From: Nostoc sp. LPT | Lineage (GTDB): Bacteria > Cyanobacteriota > Cyanobacteriia > Cyanobacteriales > Nostocaceae | Direction of reading: 5' to 3' | Assembly: GCF_017115165.1 (NCBI RefSeq) | Contig: NZ_JABXKF010000171.1 | Location: 1 to 51,838 of the forward strand | DNA: 51,838 nt | In this document: positions 33,549 through 43,994 of the stretch, piece by piece | How positions within the stretch are numbered: position 1 is the first letter of the stretch | How the letters are laid out: each line of letters opens with the position of its first letter | Notes under the pieces: generated by a model | Told to the model about the DNA's origin: nothing | The model's database searches: none | Seen by the model: the letters and a program-made list of their open reading frames with translations, nothing else | Translations under genes and position numbers: made by a program

Positions 33549-33617
33549 TGTTTTTCTCCTGAGTTTCAGATTGTCTTTGAACTGAAGGTAATCGCTTGTT
33601 TGCTTTTCCTCTAATTC

Positions 33618-33797
33618 TTAATTGGTAGCAGTGACATGATTTTATTCACTGTGGGAAATCAGAGGTTTTTAGCTTTGCTAACCTGACTAATTCTTAATTG
33701 GTAGCAGTGATATGATTCTATTCACTGTTGGCAATCAGGCGTTTTTGGCTTTACCTTCTGATTTTTAATTGGTAGCAGTGACATGATTTTATTCACT
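33618..33797. repeat. Three 33-bp direct repeats in 71-76-bp units
   Basis: TTAATTGGTAGCAGTGACAT-starting 33-bp blocks occur at 33618-33650, 33694-33726 and 33765-33797. The intervening sequence is also partly repeated (AATCAG...GTTTTT-GGCTTT). They lie 70-250 bp upstream of the crystallin gene in its promoter region, and could be regulator sites or a minisatellite. Confidence 0.75.
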
Positions 33798-34049
33798 TGA
33801 TTCAGTAACGCCAATTTGGTAATATCCTCTCTTGTGCATAAGTTGATTATCCTGACACTTACAGAACTTACGCATTGACAATAAACTGACTATGTGCATT
33901 CAAGCCCACCTTCTGTTTTAGATGTTCGAGGATAAAGTCACGAGCTACTTGAACAGATAAATGCCTAGGGCATTGCCTGTTTTTCCTTTTTCTCTATTGC
34001 ACTTTTGGTCTATTTTGTCAATGCGTAAGTCCTGACATTTATCAAAATA
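33798..34049. other. Intergenic, no gene seen
   Basis: Divergent promoter region between the secretion operon and the TPS exoprotein. No reading frame or RNA recognised. Confidence 0.4.
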
Positions 34050-34247
34050 GAATTCAGGAGTCAGGAGCCAGAATTCAGAATGAATTTTGTGCGAAAAAGC
34101 GGATGAATCAAGGGCGTTTTTGCACCCCCACGCTTATCGAACGCAAGAGCGTCTCTGAAAGAGAAGATTTAGTGGTCAACTTTCGTAGTGGCGGGTCTGA
34201 ATCCCCCACTGATTGATTCTGACTCCTGAATTCTGACTTCTGAATTC
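34050..34247. repeat. gaattcaggagtcag-type inverted repeat element, second copy
   Basis: It opens GAATTCAGGAGTCAGGAGCC and closes TGACTCCTGAATTCTGACTT, forming long inverted ends around about 130 bp of unrelated sequence. Related to 10629-10799. It lies 60 bp upstream of the TPS exoprotein start. Confidence 0.7.
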
Positions 34248-34306
34248 TTTTTCAATCTCTTGATTGAGGCTTCCAAGCTAAATTTCCTTTTCTATAGGAG
34301 AGTGCG

Positions 34307-37300
34307 ATGTCTTTTAGAACCATGCGTTTGGACTGGTTACAAGGTATAGGAATTGCGATTGGAAGTGGGTTCATCGCCTTGTATGCAAATATCTCAGTTG
34401 CCCAAATCACCCCAGATGGCACTCTGCCAAATAATTCCAATGTGAAATTAGAGGGCAATACCAGGATTATTGAGGGTGGAACCACAAGAGGGGGTAATCT
34501 GTTCCACAGCTTTGGGGAGTTCTCTGTTCCCAATGGCAGTACTGCTTTGTTCAATAATGCTCTGGATATTCAGAACATCCTGACACGAGTAACAGGTAAG
34601 TCAATTTCTAATATTGATGGCTTAATTCGTGCTAACGGTAAAGCAAACTTATTCCTACTTAATCCCAATGGTATTATTTTTGGACAAAATGCCCGGTTAG
34701 ACATTGGTGGCTCGTTTTCTGCAACTACGGCAAGCAGTTTCAAGTTTCCTAATGGCAGTACCTTCAGTGCTACTAATCCCCAAGCACCGCCATTACTGAC
34801 GGTAAATATTACACCTGGGTTACAGTATGGAGCAAGTCAGTCAGGGGCAACTATTAGCAACACCGGAAACTTAGTATCCCCACAAGACTTGACATTAGTA
34901 GCTGACAAACTTGATTTGCAGGGACAGCTAAAAGCAGGAAGAAATTTAACACTGCGAACTACTGATACAGTTCGGGTGCGAGACAGTGTGACAACTCCGT
35001 TTTTAGCTCAAGCAGGTGGTAATTTCATAATTGCCGGAAATCAAGGAATTGATATTCTGGCGCTAAATCATCCAACGCAAACACCGTTTGTAAGTGGAGG
35101 CGATTTCAGCTTAATCAGTGATGGAATTATTTCTCTTGATGCTCGTTTGAAGAGTGGTGGAAATTTTTCGCTTAGGAGTGTATCGGGGGGACTGGCAAAC
35201 TTTGTGAGTCTTTATGACCCGATTATTAGTAGCAATGGCGACGTGGATGTTGTAGCTAACTATACAGGAGCATCGTTGTTAGTCGAAAGCAAGGGTAATA
35301 TTCGCTTTCAGGGTGATATAAATATCACTACACCGGATACTAGCGTACCTGCTGGAGAAGATACTGCAACTTTAAGCAAGAGTACGGCCTTAATTATGCG
35401 TTCTGGGCAGAATACTCTAGCTTATAGGGGTATCAATTCTGGTTCAGTACCTGCGTTTAGTAGTGGAACTGGGCCAGAAGGAATCACGATAGATGGAAAT
35501 CTGCGCTTACAGCCATTTGATGGTGCTGGGGGATTAGTTAGCTTAACGACAGCATCCGGGAATGTGAGTACTAAAAGAATAACAACTAATGCAGGTGAAA
35601 TTAGCTTAAAAGCTGAGAATGGTAGCATTACCACAGGTATTTTAGATTCTTTCTCAGGATCTAATTCTGACAGTGATAGAAACGGGGGTGCTATTACATT
35701 AAGTGCTAAAGGCAGCATTAACACTGGTAGTTTGTTCTCTGCTTCAAACTTTGGAAATGGCGGTGCAATTAATCTTGAAGCCTCTGATAGTATTAACATC
35801 ACTGACACTTTTAATTCTGGATCTGGAGCTTTTATAAGTGGTGCCTTGAATTCTTCATCATTCTCTCTTGGTAAGACGAAAAAAGGCGGTGGAATTGACG
35901 TGGTTGCTACTAACGGTATCAACATCACTGGCAATTTGAACTCTTATTCGATTTCTATTAATGGTATTGCGGGAGATGGAGGTAATATTCGCCTTGAAGC
36001 TAAAAACGGCAGCATTACCACTGGTGACTTAGGTACTTTCTCTGGTTCTAATTCTGACATACCTGGAAATGGCGGCACAGGTCAGGGGGGTGCCATTAGC
36101 CTCAAAGCTTTTAACGGTAGCATTACTACTGGCAATTTGAACTCCTTCTCTTCCTCTAGTTCTGGTAATGCGGGAAATGGGAGCGCGATCGCCTTGACTG
36201 CCTTAAGCAACATTACAACGGGCAATTTGGACTCTTACTCTTACTCTGAACAAGGTATCGCCAAAAATGGGGGTGAGATTCAGCTAACTACTGGCTTGGG
36301 AGACATTAAAACTGGCTCTTTGACATCTAATTCAACATCCAATGCCGCAGGTACAGGCGGTAATGGTGGCGACATTACCATCAGTGCCGCTAATGGCAAC
36401 ATTGTCACCACTGGCGATTTGCTGTCTTACTCCACGAACAACCCCAATCCAGGTATAACAGGTACAAAGGGAGCGATTTCTACAGGGACAGGGGGAGTAA
36501 TAAAACTGAATGCTGGAGCTAATATTAATACACAATCGCTGGACTCTCGATCCTTTTCCTATGGTGGTGCAGTAGGGGCAGGGGGAGCGATAATACTGAG
36601 CGCCGGGGCTGATATTGATACAAAATTTCTGGACTCTTACTCTGTGTCTGGTTTGGATTCAGCAGGGGCAGGGGGAGCGATAACACTGAGCGCTGGAGCT
36701 AATATTAATACACAATATCTGGACTCTAGATCCGTCTCTTTCGATGCAAGTACAGCTGGTACAGGGGGAGCGATAACACTGAGCGCCGGAGCTAGTATTA
36801 AAACACAAGGTCTGAACTCCTACTCCCAGTCCAGCACAGGTAGAGCAGGTACAGGGGGAGTGATAACACTGAGTGCTGGAACTAATATTGAAACGCAAGA
36901 CCTGAGCTCCTCCTCCTATGGTTACGCAGGGACAGGAGGAGTGATAACACTGAGTGCTGGAGCTAATATTAATACAAAAAACCTAAACTCCTCCTCTTTC
37001 TCCCGTTCAGTTGCAACAGGTAATGGGGGAGCGATAACATTGAGTGCTGGAGAGAATATTAATACAGAAGACCTGGACTCCTACTCCTTCTCTCGTTCAG
37101 GTTACGCAGGGACAGGAGGAGCGATAACACTGAGCGCTGGAGCTAATATTGAAAGCCAAAACCTGAACTCCTACTCCCAGTCATCAGGTACATCAGGGGT
37201 AGGGGGAGCGATAACACTGAGCGCTGGAGCTAATATTAAAACACAAAACCTGAACTCCTACTCCTTCTACTCCTTATATGGCTTAAGTACAGCAGGTGAT

Positions 37301-39631
37301 GGGGGAGCGATAACACTGAGCGCTGGAGCTAATATTAAAACACAAAACCTGAACTCCTACTCCTACTCCTACTCCCCTTTAGGTAGTTCAGGTGCAGGAG
37401 GAGCGATAACATTGAGCGCCACAAATACCATAGATCTAATTACAATTAACTCTTCTGGAGCAACAGGTTCAGGAAACATTACTATAAACAGCAATGCTCC
37501 TTTTGTTTTCAATAATGGAGCAATATCAAGTGATACATTTGGTTCTGGTAAAGCAGGAGATATCCAAATTACTGCTCCTTCAATTTCTCTGGCTAACGGT
37601 GGACAACTATCCGCTTCCACGCACAGCACAGGAGCAGGCGGAAACATCATTTTAGTTGCTTTTGATCAACTAGAACTGACTGGTGAAACAACCAGCATAC
37701 CTCGAGGCATTTTTGTTCCACAAAATTCTAGTAACATTATAGGACTTCCACCTGATGATATATATCTAGGCGGTTATATTCCAAATGGAACTACTAGCCA
37801 ACCTGACTCTGGAACTAAATTTCCTTCGGGTGTGTTTTCCCAAACAACTACCAACTCTACAGGTAGTGCAGGCAACTTGACAATTAATACCGGAAGATTC
37901 ATCGTTAATGATGGTGCTGCGATCGCCACAACCAGCTTTGGAAAAAATAGCAATGCAGGTAACATTTCAATCAATGCTCGTGATTCGATATCAATCAACA
38001 ATGGCTCAATATTGAGCGGGGTGGCTCCAGGAGCAATTGGTAACAGTGGTAAAGTTGAAATGAGTACCCCTAAAATTTCCATAACCAATTCTGGAATTGT
38101 ACAAACCCAGACTTTGGGAGGAGGAGTTGCAGGAAATATAGTGGTGGATGCTGATACAGTCAGCATTTCTAATAAAGGAAGCGCTTTACGTTCTGCCAGT
38201 GGTGGTACTAATGAACTATTATCAGGAACATCCAGCAGTCTTATTGGAGGGGGTGGTAATATCAGCGTTACAGCTAACAACCTACAGGTAACTGATGGAG
38301 CTGTTTTAGATGCCACAACTGTAACTAACTCAACAGGGGGCGATATTACAGTCAGCGCCAACACTTTGAGTGTTGATAAAGGTGGACAGATTCTTACCTC
38401 AACTTCCGGCACTGGGGATGCTGGTAATATAACAGTGAATGCAACACAAATACAACTATCCGACTCAGAGAGTGGTTTGTTAGCTCAAACAACCAGTGCA
38501 GGGAAAGCAGGGAACTTAACTATTCAACCGCGTGGTGATGGACAAAGTTTAAGGGTTTTCTTCCAAAAAGGAGCGCAGATATCAGCATCTACAAGTAGTA
38601 GCGGTCAAGGTGGAACCTTAAGAATAACTGCCCCTGAATCTATTACTATCACTGGCAATGGCTCAATTATATCCGCTGAAACTACAGGTGCTGGCAATGG
38701 CGGAGACTTAACTTTGAGTACAGGAAATTTAGTAGCACGGGATGGGGCGCAAGTTACAGTCAGCAGCGCAAATTCTGGGAAAGCTGGCAATTTAACAGTA
38801 GATGCTAATAACTCTATCCTGCTGGATGGCGCAGCCACAATTAATGCTAATACTACGGGAGGAGGTGGAAATATCTTTCTCAACTCGCCTCTATTATTAT
38901 TACGTCGAGGTAGCAGCATAACCACTAACGCGAGTGGTTATGATATCACTGGCGGCAATATTACCATTGATGCCAAAAATGGTTTCATCGTCGCTGTTCC
39001 TAAGGAAAACAGTGATATTAGAGCAGATTCCGCTAACTCCCGTGGCGGGAATGTCACCATCAAGAATACTGCTGGTATCTTTGGTATCCAGTCTAGAAAA
39101 GAGCCTTCCCCAAACACAAGCGATATCACCGCTAAAGGAGCAACACCTGATTTAAGCGGCAATATAGAAATTACTCAACCTGATGTAGACCCTAGTAACG
39201 GCTTAGTCGAACTCCCAATTAATCTAGTTGATGCTTCTAGGCAAATTTCCAATGCCTGCACACCTGGAACTCGGCAATTCCAGAATACATTTGTGGCAAC
39301 AGGACGCGGTGGACTACCCATGAGTCCCACTGAACCATTACAAGATTCAAGTACTGTATCTGCGTGGGTAAGATTAAGACCAAACGCAGAAAACTTGGTA
39401 GACACAACGCCTGTGCCACAACCAACAGCAGTTTCAACTACTCCTAAAATTGCTGCTACAACTCCAATTGTAGAAGCTTCTGGCTGGGTAATTGATCGCA
39501 AGGGAAATATAGAATTAGTAGCACTTCCTCAACTTAACCCCCACAGCCCTTGGCAAACACCTGCTTCCTGTCCTGTATCTCAAAAAGGTGTGAAATATGG
39601 CAAAACTTCAGCTGCTAAAGCGAGTAGTTAG
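34307..39631 (+). CDS. Two-partner-secretion exoprotein (FHA-type TPS domain), 1774 aa
   Basis: A hydrophobic signal segment (LQGIGIAIGSGFIALYANISVA) precedes a TPS domain: ITPDGTLPNNSNV, GGNLFHSFGEFSVPNG, and ANLFLLNPNGIIFG. The rest is a long right-handed beta-helix. Residues about 725-1040 contain about 11 tandem GGAITLSAGANI-xTQ-LNSYS repeats, repetitive at DNA level too (36480-37420). The C-terminus has a CTPG...TGRGGLPMSP region typical of cyanobacterial members. GGAGAG precedes ATG 34307. A TpsB transporter is not encoded nearby. It overlaps the CHAT gene downstream by 35 bp. Confidence 0.92.
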   Translation: MSFRTMRLDWLQGIGIAIGSGFIALYANISVAQITPDGTLPNNSNVKLEGNTRIIEGGTTRGGNLFHSFGEFSVPNGSTALFNNALDIQNILTRVTGKSISNIDGLIRANGKANLFLLNPNGIIFGQNARLDIGGSFSATTASSFKFPNGSTFSATNPQAPPLLTVNITPGLQYGASQSGATISNTGNLVSPQDLTLVADKLDLQGQLKAGRNLTLRTTDTVRVRDSVTTPFLAQAGGNFIIAGNQGIDILALNHPTQTPFVSGGDFSLISDGIISLDARLKSGGNFSLRSVSGGLANFVSLYDPIISSNGDVDVVANYTGASLLVESKGNIRFQGDINITTPDTSVPAGEDTATLSKSTALIMRSGQNTLAYRGINSGSVPAFSSGTGPEGITIDGNLRLQPFDGAGGLVSLTTASGNVSTKRITTNAGEISLKAENGSITTGILDSFSGSNSDSDRNGGAITLSAKGSINTGSLFSASNFGNGGAINLEASDSINITDTFNSGSGAFISGALNSSSFSLGKTKKGGGIDVVATNGINITGNLNSYSISINGIAGDGGNIRLEAKNGSITTGDLGTFSGSNSDIPGNGGTGQGGAISLKAFNGSITTGNLNSFSSSSSGNAGNGSAIALTALSNITTGNLDSYSYSEQGIAKNGGEIQLTTGLGDIKTGSLTSNSTSNAAGTGGNGGDITISAANGNIVTTGDLLSYSTNNPNPGITGTKGAISTGTGGVIKLNAGANINTQSLDSRSFSYGGAVGAGGAIILSAGADIDTKFLDSYSVSGLDSAGAGGAITLSAGANINTQYLDSRSVSFDASTAGTGGAITLSAGASIKTQGLNSYSQSSTGRAGTGGVITLSAGTNIETQDLSSSSYGYAGTGGVITLSAGANINTKNLNSSSFSRSVATGNGGAITLSAGENINTEDLDSYSFSRSGYAGTGGAITLSAGANIESQNLNSYSQSSGTSGVGGAITLSAGANIKTQNLNSYSFYSLYGLSTAGDGGAITLSAGANIKTQNLNSYSYSYSPLGSSGAGGAITLSATNTIDLITINSSGATGSGNITINSNAPFVFNNGAISSDTFGSGKAGDIQITAPSISLANGGQLSASTHSTGAGGNIILVAFDQLELTGETTSIPRGIFVPQNSSNIIGLPPDDIYLGGYIPNGTTSQPDSGTKFPSGVFSQTTTNSTGSAGNLTINTGRFIVNDGAAIATTSFGKNSNAGNISINARDSISINNGSILSGVAPGAIGNSGKVEMSTPKISITNSGIVQTQTLGGGVAGNIVVDADTVSISNKGSALRSASGGTNELLSGTSSSLIGGGGNISVTANNLQVTDGAVLDATTVTNSTGGDITVSANTLSVDKGGQILTSTSGTGDAGNITVNATQIQLSDSESGLLAQTTSAGKAGNLTIQPRGDGQSLRVFFQKGAQISASTSSSGQGGTLRITAPESITITGNGSIISAETTGAGNGGDLTLSTGNLVARDGAQVTVSSANSGKAGNLTVDANNSILLDGAATINANTTGGGGNIFLNSPLLLLRRGSSITTNASGYDITGGNITIDAKNGFIVAVPKENSDIRADSANSRGGNVTIKNTAGIFGIQSRKEPSPNTSDITAKGATPDLSGNIEITQPDVDPSNGLVELPINLVDASRQISNACTPGTRQFQNTFVATGRGGLPMSPTEPLQDSSTVSAWVRLRPNAENLVDTTPVPQPTAVSTTPKIAATTPIVEASGWVIDRKGNIELVALPQLNPHSPWQTPASCPVSQKGVKYGKTSAAKASS

Positions 39632-42218
39632 ATTTACGGTAACTCCCGTAATCCTATTTACCCTTGCTGTTTTACTGACTATTATCCCTAGCACATTTGC
39701 TAAACAAAAGACAAATTCACCAGACGAATTTTACATCCAAACCAATAAACCCCCAGCTACACCACCACAGCAACTTCTTGAGCAAGGAGAAGCACTTTAT
39801 CAAACTGGACACCTTACTGAAGCAGTAAATGTTCTCCAACAAGCTATCCGTACCTATGAGCGAGAAAGCAATACCCTCGCACAAGCCGCAGCGCTAACTA
39901 ACCTCTCTCTTGTATACCAGCAACTCGGCTCGTGGAAAGAAGCTTATGCAACTATTGACAATAGCTTAAATCTACTTGGCTGGAATACTCTAAATCAAAA
40001 GTTAAATTTCAACAATCCAAAAGCTGAATTGTTAGAAATTCTGGCACAAACTCTAAATATTCAGGGCGAATTGCAACTAGCAGACGGACAAACTGATGTA
40101 TCTATCAAAACATCACAACAAGCAGAGCAAATCTGGAAGAAATTAGGTGACAATGCTGGAGTAACGCGCAGCCGGATTAACCAAGCACAAGCTCTACGAG
40201 TTGCTGGTTTTTACCGCCGTAGCTTAGATATATTGAAAGAAGTATCCCAACAATTAATTTCCCAACCTGACTCGCCTGTAAAAGTAACAGCTTTGCGATT
40301 GCTTGGTAATGTCTTACAACAATTAGGCGAACTTGAGTCATCCCAGACAAACTTACAACAAAGCTTAGAAATTGCTCAACGTCTGCAACTGCCTCTAGAA
40401 ATTAGTTTGACGGAATTTAGTCTCGGTAATACTGCTAGGTCGTTAAGTAATATTAAAGGTGCGAGCACTCATTATGAAAACGCTGCCAAAATTGCACCAA
40501 ACCCTCTGGCCAAAGTTCAAGCCCTGATTAATCAACTGAGTTTACTTGTCGAAAACCAACGCATCACGGAAGCAAAGTCATTAATACCCACAATTCAATC
40601 TCAACTCCCGAATCTGCCTACCAATCAAGCTGGTATTTATGCACGGATCAATTTTGCTCAAAATTTAACCACAATTGGTAACAGAAAAGACATTGCAGAG
40701 ATTCTGGCAACTAGTGTTCACCAAGCCAAAATAATCGGTGATGAACGTGCCGAATCCCATGCACTGGGCAGCTTGGGAGAAGTTTACGAGCAGAACCAAC
40801 AATTGCAAGAAGCACAGGATTTAACGCAGCAAGCGTTGTTTACGGCTGAAAAAATTGATGCCTCAGATATAGCTTATCGCCTTGAGTGGCAGTTAGGACG
40901 CTTACTCAAAGCACAGGGAAATATGCCAGCAGCCATATCTGCTTATGATGCTGCTGTAACAACTCTTCAGTCTCTTCGCAGCGATTTAGTTGCGGTTAAT
41001 CAAGACGTGCAGTTCAATTTTCGCGATCGCATAGAACCTCTTTATCGGCAGTCTGTAGAGTTGATTTTACAAGAGAAAGGACAAGGAAAGCCTGATTTAG
41101 ATAAAGCACGTCAGCGAATAGAAGCCTTGCAAGTTGCAGAACTCGACAATTTTTTTCGAGAAGCTTGCTTGAGCAACCAATTTGTGGTGCTGGACAAAGT
41201 AGTAGACCGCGACAACCCGAATACTGCTATTTTCTACCCGATTATCCTAGATAACTATTTAGAAATTATCATCAAACTTCCCAAGCAACCGTTGATTCAT
41301 AAAACTTCTCAAGTCAACCGTCAGCAAGTAGAGCAAGTTATTACAGAAATACGAGAGACAATAGTCGAACCCGATGCTAATCAGAAATTTAAAGCAGTTT
41401 CTCAACAGCTTTATAACTGGTTAATTAAACCAGTTGAAACAGACCTTAAAAATAGTAAAGTTAATACTCTAGTCTTTATTCCAGACGGGTTATTGCGAAA
41501 TATCCCGATGTCTGCATTATATGATGGCAGAGAGTATTTAGTCCAAAAATACTCTGTAGTTATTAGCCCAGGACTGCAACTATTTACTCCCAAACCTCTA
41601 GGACAGAAAAAATTAAATGCCCTTGCTGGAGGATTATCGCAATCACCTAAAAATGAAAATTTTGCAGCGCTTCCCTACGTTAAGGTTGAACTGAAATTAA
41701 TTCAGGAATCAGGGGTATCGACAACTACATTATTGGATAAAAATTTTACCAGTACGACTTTAGGAAAAACCATCAACGCTCAACCTTTTAGAGTTGTTCA
41801 CTTGGCAACTCACGGGCAATTTAGCTCTAAAGCAAAAGACACTTTTATCCTAGCAGCTGATGGACGCATCAATGTGAGCGAATTAGATAGCTTGCTCAAA
41901 AGTAGAGAGCAAAAACGAACAGAGCCAGTTGAATTACTTGTTTTGAGTGCTTGCGAAACAGCAGCAGGAGATAACCGAGCTGCCTTGGGATTAGCAGGAG
42001 TTGCCCTGCGTGCTGGTGCGCGGAGTACTTTAGCCTCACTATGGCAAATTGGCGATAACTCTACAGCTTTATTTATTGATGAATTTTACCGCCAGTTAAT
42101 GACTGGTAAAACTACGGCAGAAGCTTTACGCTTTGCTCAATTAAAATTACTTGAAGCTCCTGAATATAACCGTCCCATGTACTGGGCAGCCTACGTTCTA
42201 GTTGGTAATTGGTTGTAA
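39597..42218 (+). CDS. TPR-CHAT protein with signal segment
   Basis: 873 aa. The N-terminal hydrophobic segment (VTPVILFTLAVLLTIIPSTFA) suggests export. TPR repeats cover about residues 55-440 (EQGEALYQTGHLTEAVNVLQQA, ALRLLGNVLQQLGELESSQ, SLGEVYEQNQQLQEAQ). The C-terminal CHAT protease-like domain has catalytic His in VVHLATHGQFS and Cys in LVLSACETAAGD, ending MYWAAYVLVGNWL. Such proteins routinely follow TPS exoproteins in cyanobacteria. The 35-bp overlap and AAGGTG site point to coupled translation. Confidence 0.93.
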   Translation: MAKLQLLKRVVRFTVTPVILFTLAVLLTIIPSTFAKQKTNSPDEFYIQTNKPPATPPQQLLEQGEALYQTGHLTEAVNVLQQAIRTYERESNTLAQAAALTNLSLVYQQLGSWKEAYATIDNSLNLLGWNTLNQKLNFNNPKAELLEILAQTLNIQGELQLADGQTDVSIKTSQQAEQIWKKLGDNAGVTRSRINQAQALRVAGFYRRSLDILKEVSQQLISQPDSPVKVTALRLLGNVLQQLGELESSQTNLQQSLEIAQRLQLPLEISLTEFSLGNTARSLSNIKGASTHYENAAKIAPNPLAKVQALINQLSLLVENQRITEAKSLIPTIQSQLPNLPTNQAGIYARINFAQNLTTIGNRKDIAEILATSVHQAKIIGDERAESHALGSLGEVYEQNQQLQEAQDLTQQALFTAEKIDASDIAYRLEWQLGRLLKAQGNMPAAISAYDAAVTTLQSLRSDLVAVNQDVQFNFRDRIEPLYRQSVELILQEKGQGKPDLDKARQRIEALQVAELDNFFREACLSNQFVVLDKVVDRDNPNTAIFYPIILDNYLEIIIKLPKQPLIHKTSQVNRQQVEQVITEIRETIVEPDANQKFKAVSQQLYNWLIKPVETDLKNSKVNTLVFIPDGLLRNIPMSALYDGREYLVQKYSVVISPGLQLFTPKPLGQKKLNALAGGLSQSPKNENFAALPYVKVELKLIQESGVSTTTLLDKNFTSTTLGKTINAQPFRVVHLATHGQFSSKAKDTFILAADGRINVSELDSLLKSREQKRTEPVELLVLSACETAAGDNRAALGLAGVALRAGARSTLASLWQIGDNSTALFIDEFYRQLMTGKTTAEALRFAQLKLLEAPEYNRPMYWAAYVLVGNWL

Positions 42219-42257
42219 AAATCTAGGCTTATAGATACTTTACTGGATATGAAATTA

Positions 42258-43097
42258 TTAGCGGGTTGGTAATTTTATTAGGGGGATCTTCGCAATATTA
42301 TCCAAATTGATTGATTGCAATAAACTTTGCCAATCTTTTTCAATAGATGGATCATTATAATTAGAAATGCGTATTTGGGCTAGCATATTTAAAGCGTCAA
42401 ACCAAATCCCTTTTTCAGCATAGATTATAATTTTTTGTCGAGGCTCATTTGCGGCTTCTAATTGTTGGATAATACGCTCATCTAAATTGATTCTTTTAAT
42501 GTCTCCTTCTACATATACAGGAATGCTTGCTGTCTCTTGGTTACAACGTACTTTTAAATACCAGCGATATGTCTTATCTACTTCTAATGAAGCAGTACTA
42601 GGGAGAGAAATACCAATCACACTGGGCTTTGAAGGTAGGGCGATCGCATTTCTATAAATATCATTTTCGGCGCTATCCTGTAAGCTGAATTCAGCGCTTG
42701 AGTTAGACAAATCCTTAGTGTAGGGGATATAAAACCAAAATGTAGGCCGTTCTAAAGTGGTTAGTCCCTCTACAGTCCCGATAATTGATTTGTTTGTCTG
42801 TTTGCCAACTTTTTGTTCCTCTTGAAATGGTACTAAGGCAGTGAGCGGGATTGAAACCGCAGGGCAATTATCTCGACTACTCATTCCTGCTCTACGCCCA
42901 GATACAGGACTTAATGGAGCAGGTGCTTTTGGCAAAACAAAAACTGGTCGAGAAGTAGGTTGTTGAGGTGAAGCAGGTGTTTTAATTGGTTGTGCAGGCT
43001 GTTTATTAGTAATTGGTTGTTTAATTTGATCTGTTGCTTGTGCTGAATATTGGGTAGTGCTGCTCAAAATCAGAGCAGTTGTTAAGATCCATTTCAT
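42258..43097 (-). CDS. DUF928 domain protein
   Basis: 279 aa with a signal peptide (WILTTALILSSTTQYSAQA), then a Pro/Thr-rich linker. The DUF928 core follows: GRRAGMSSRDNCPAV, LTALVPFQE, LTTLERPTFWFYIPY, GISLPSTASLEVDKTYRWYLKVRCN, and a helical tail ending IRISNYNDPSIEKDWQSLL. It commonly neighbours CHAT/TPS genes. Function unknown; probably periplasmic. Convergent with the CHAT gene. Confidence 0.9.
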   Translation of the reverse strand: MKWILTTALILSSTTQYSAQATDQIKQPITNKQPAQPIKTPASPQQPTSRPVFVLPKAPAPLSPVSGRRAGMSSRDNCPAVSIPLTALVPFQEEQKVGKQTNKSIIGTVEGLTTLERPTFWFYIPYTKDLSNSSAEFSLQDSAENDIYRNAIALPSKPSVIGISLPSTASLEVDKTYRWYLKVRCNQETASIPVYVEGDIKRINLDERIIQQLEAANEPRQKIIIYAEKGIWFDALNMLAQIRISNYNDPSIEKDWQSLLQSINLDNIAKIPLIKLPTR

Positions 43098-43994
43098 TGA
43101 CTGAACAGGTACGATTTTTGCTTGTTGCTATCGTCATCATAAAGGTTAATGTAGCATTTGGTTAAATTGATCGTCACCATTTTTGTACGCGATCGCGTAG
43201 GTAACTCGTTATAGCAATTCTGTATAAAAATGCGCCTTATAAACCTCCCTCTAGTCCCCCCGATGCTTTGGGGAGACGGCGTTAGCCGGAGGATGAAGAG
43301 TGCTGAGTCTTGAGTCCTGAGTTAAAAAACCGCCCATGAGGGGCGGAGTATCAACCTTCTCCTGAGAAAAGGATTCCGCCCACTAGGGGCGGGGCTAATA
43401 CCTACTTATACAAAGATTGAATAAGTCTTAATTTACTCAGTAATTATGACTCAGTACTGAGTTTGGTAAAATATATTGCAGCTTCATAAAGAAACGGTAT
43501 TACTACAACTGTCCCATCAATAATATGTTGTAGATAAGCTAAACCAAAGCTATTTAGTTTATTAGCCATACCACCAAATATCTGCATAGGATTGCGATCG
43601 CACGCTTCCGATGTCCCAAGATAGCGATAAACTGCTGTACTGGTGATTGTTCCAAGTATTCTTTGAGAATCGCCAAATCAGATCGCGCACTATGAAGAAG
43701 GATAAATCCCAACCTAAAGGCAGCAGTTATAGATGCCGTACTGATTCCTGCATCAGCCATTGCTGTAGATCCCACCAGAAAGTAATAATAACTTCAAAGG
43801 CCCCACGCTTTGCTGTGGGGCTTATTTCATTGGGCATTCAATTCAGGACAAAGAGTATTGCAGATAGCTCCCTTAATGATGCCTGAAATAAATACCAACT
43901 TTACAGGTATTAAATCAGAAAAATGTATAGACAACTACAATACTTGCTACCAACTAGGTGGTAGATTTTACGACTGATAAAGAGGAAAAAAGCG
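43098..43994. other. Intergenic region with GC-rich hairpins
   Basis: About 900 bp without a convincing gene. Two related hairpins, CCGCCC-ATGA-GGGGCGG (43330-43346) and CCGCC-CACTA-GGGGCGGGG (43376-43393), look like a dispersed repeat. A short leftward frame around 43554-43775 has no recognised homology. Nothing else stands out. Confidence 0.45.

Noticed and set aside
35422..35934. Leftward frames opposite the TPS exoprotein
   Set aside because: They are low-complexity shadows of a repetitive beta-helix gene with a clear start, signal segment and TPS domain on the plus strand.
43554..43775. 73-aa leftward frame
   Set aside because: No recognisable domain, start context or neighbour relation; it overlaps A/T-rich intergenic sequence.
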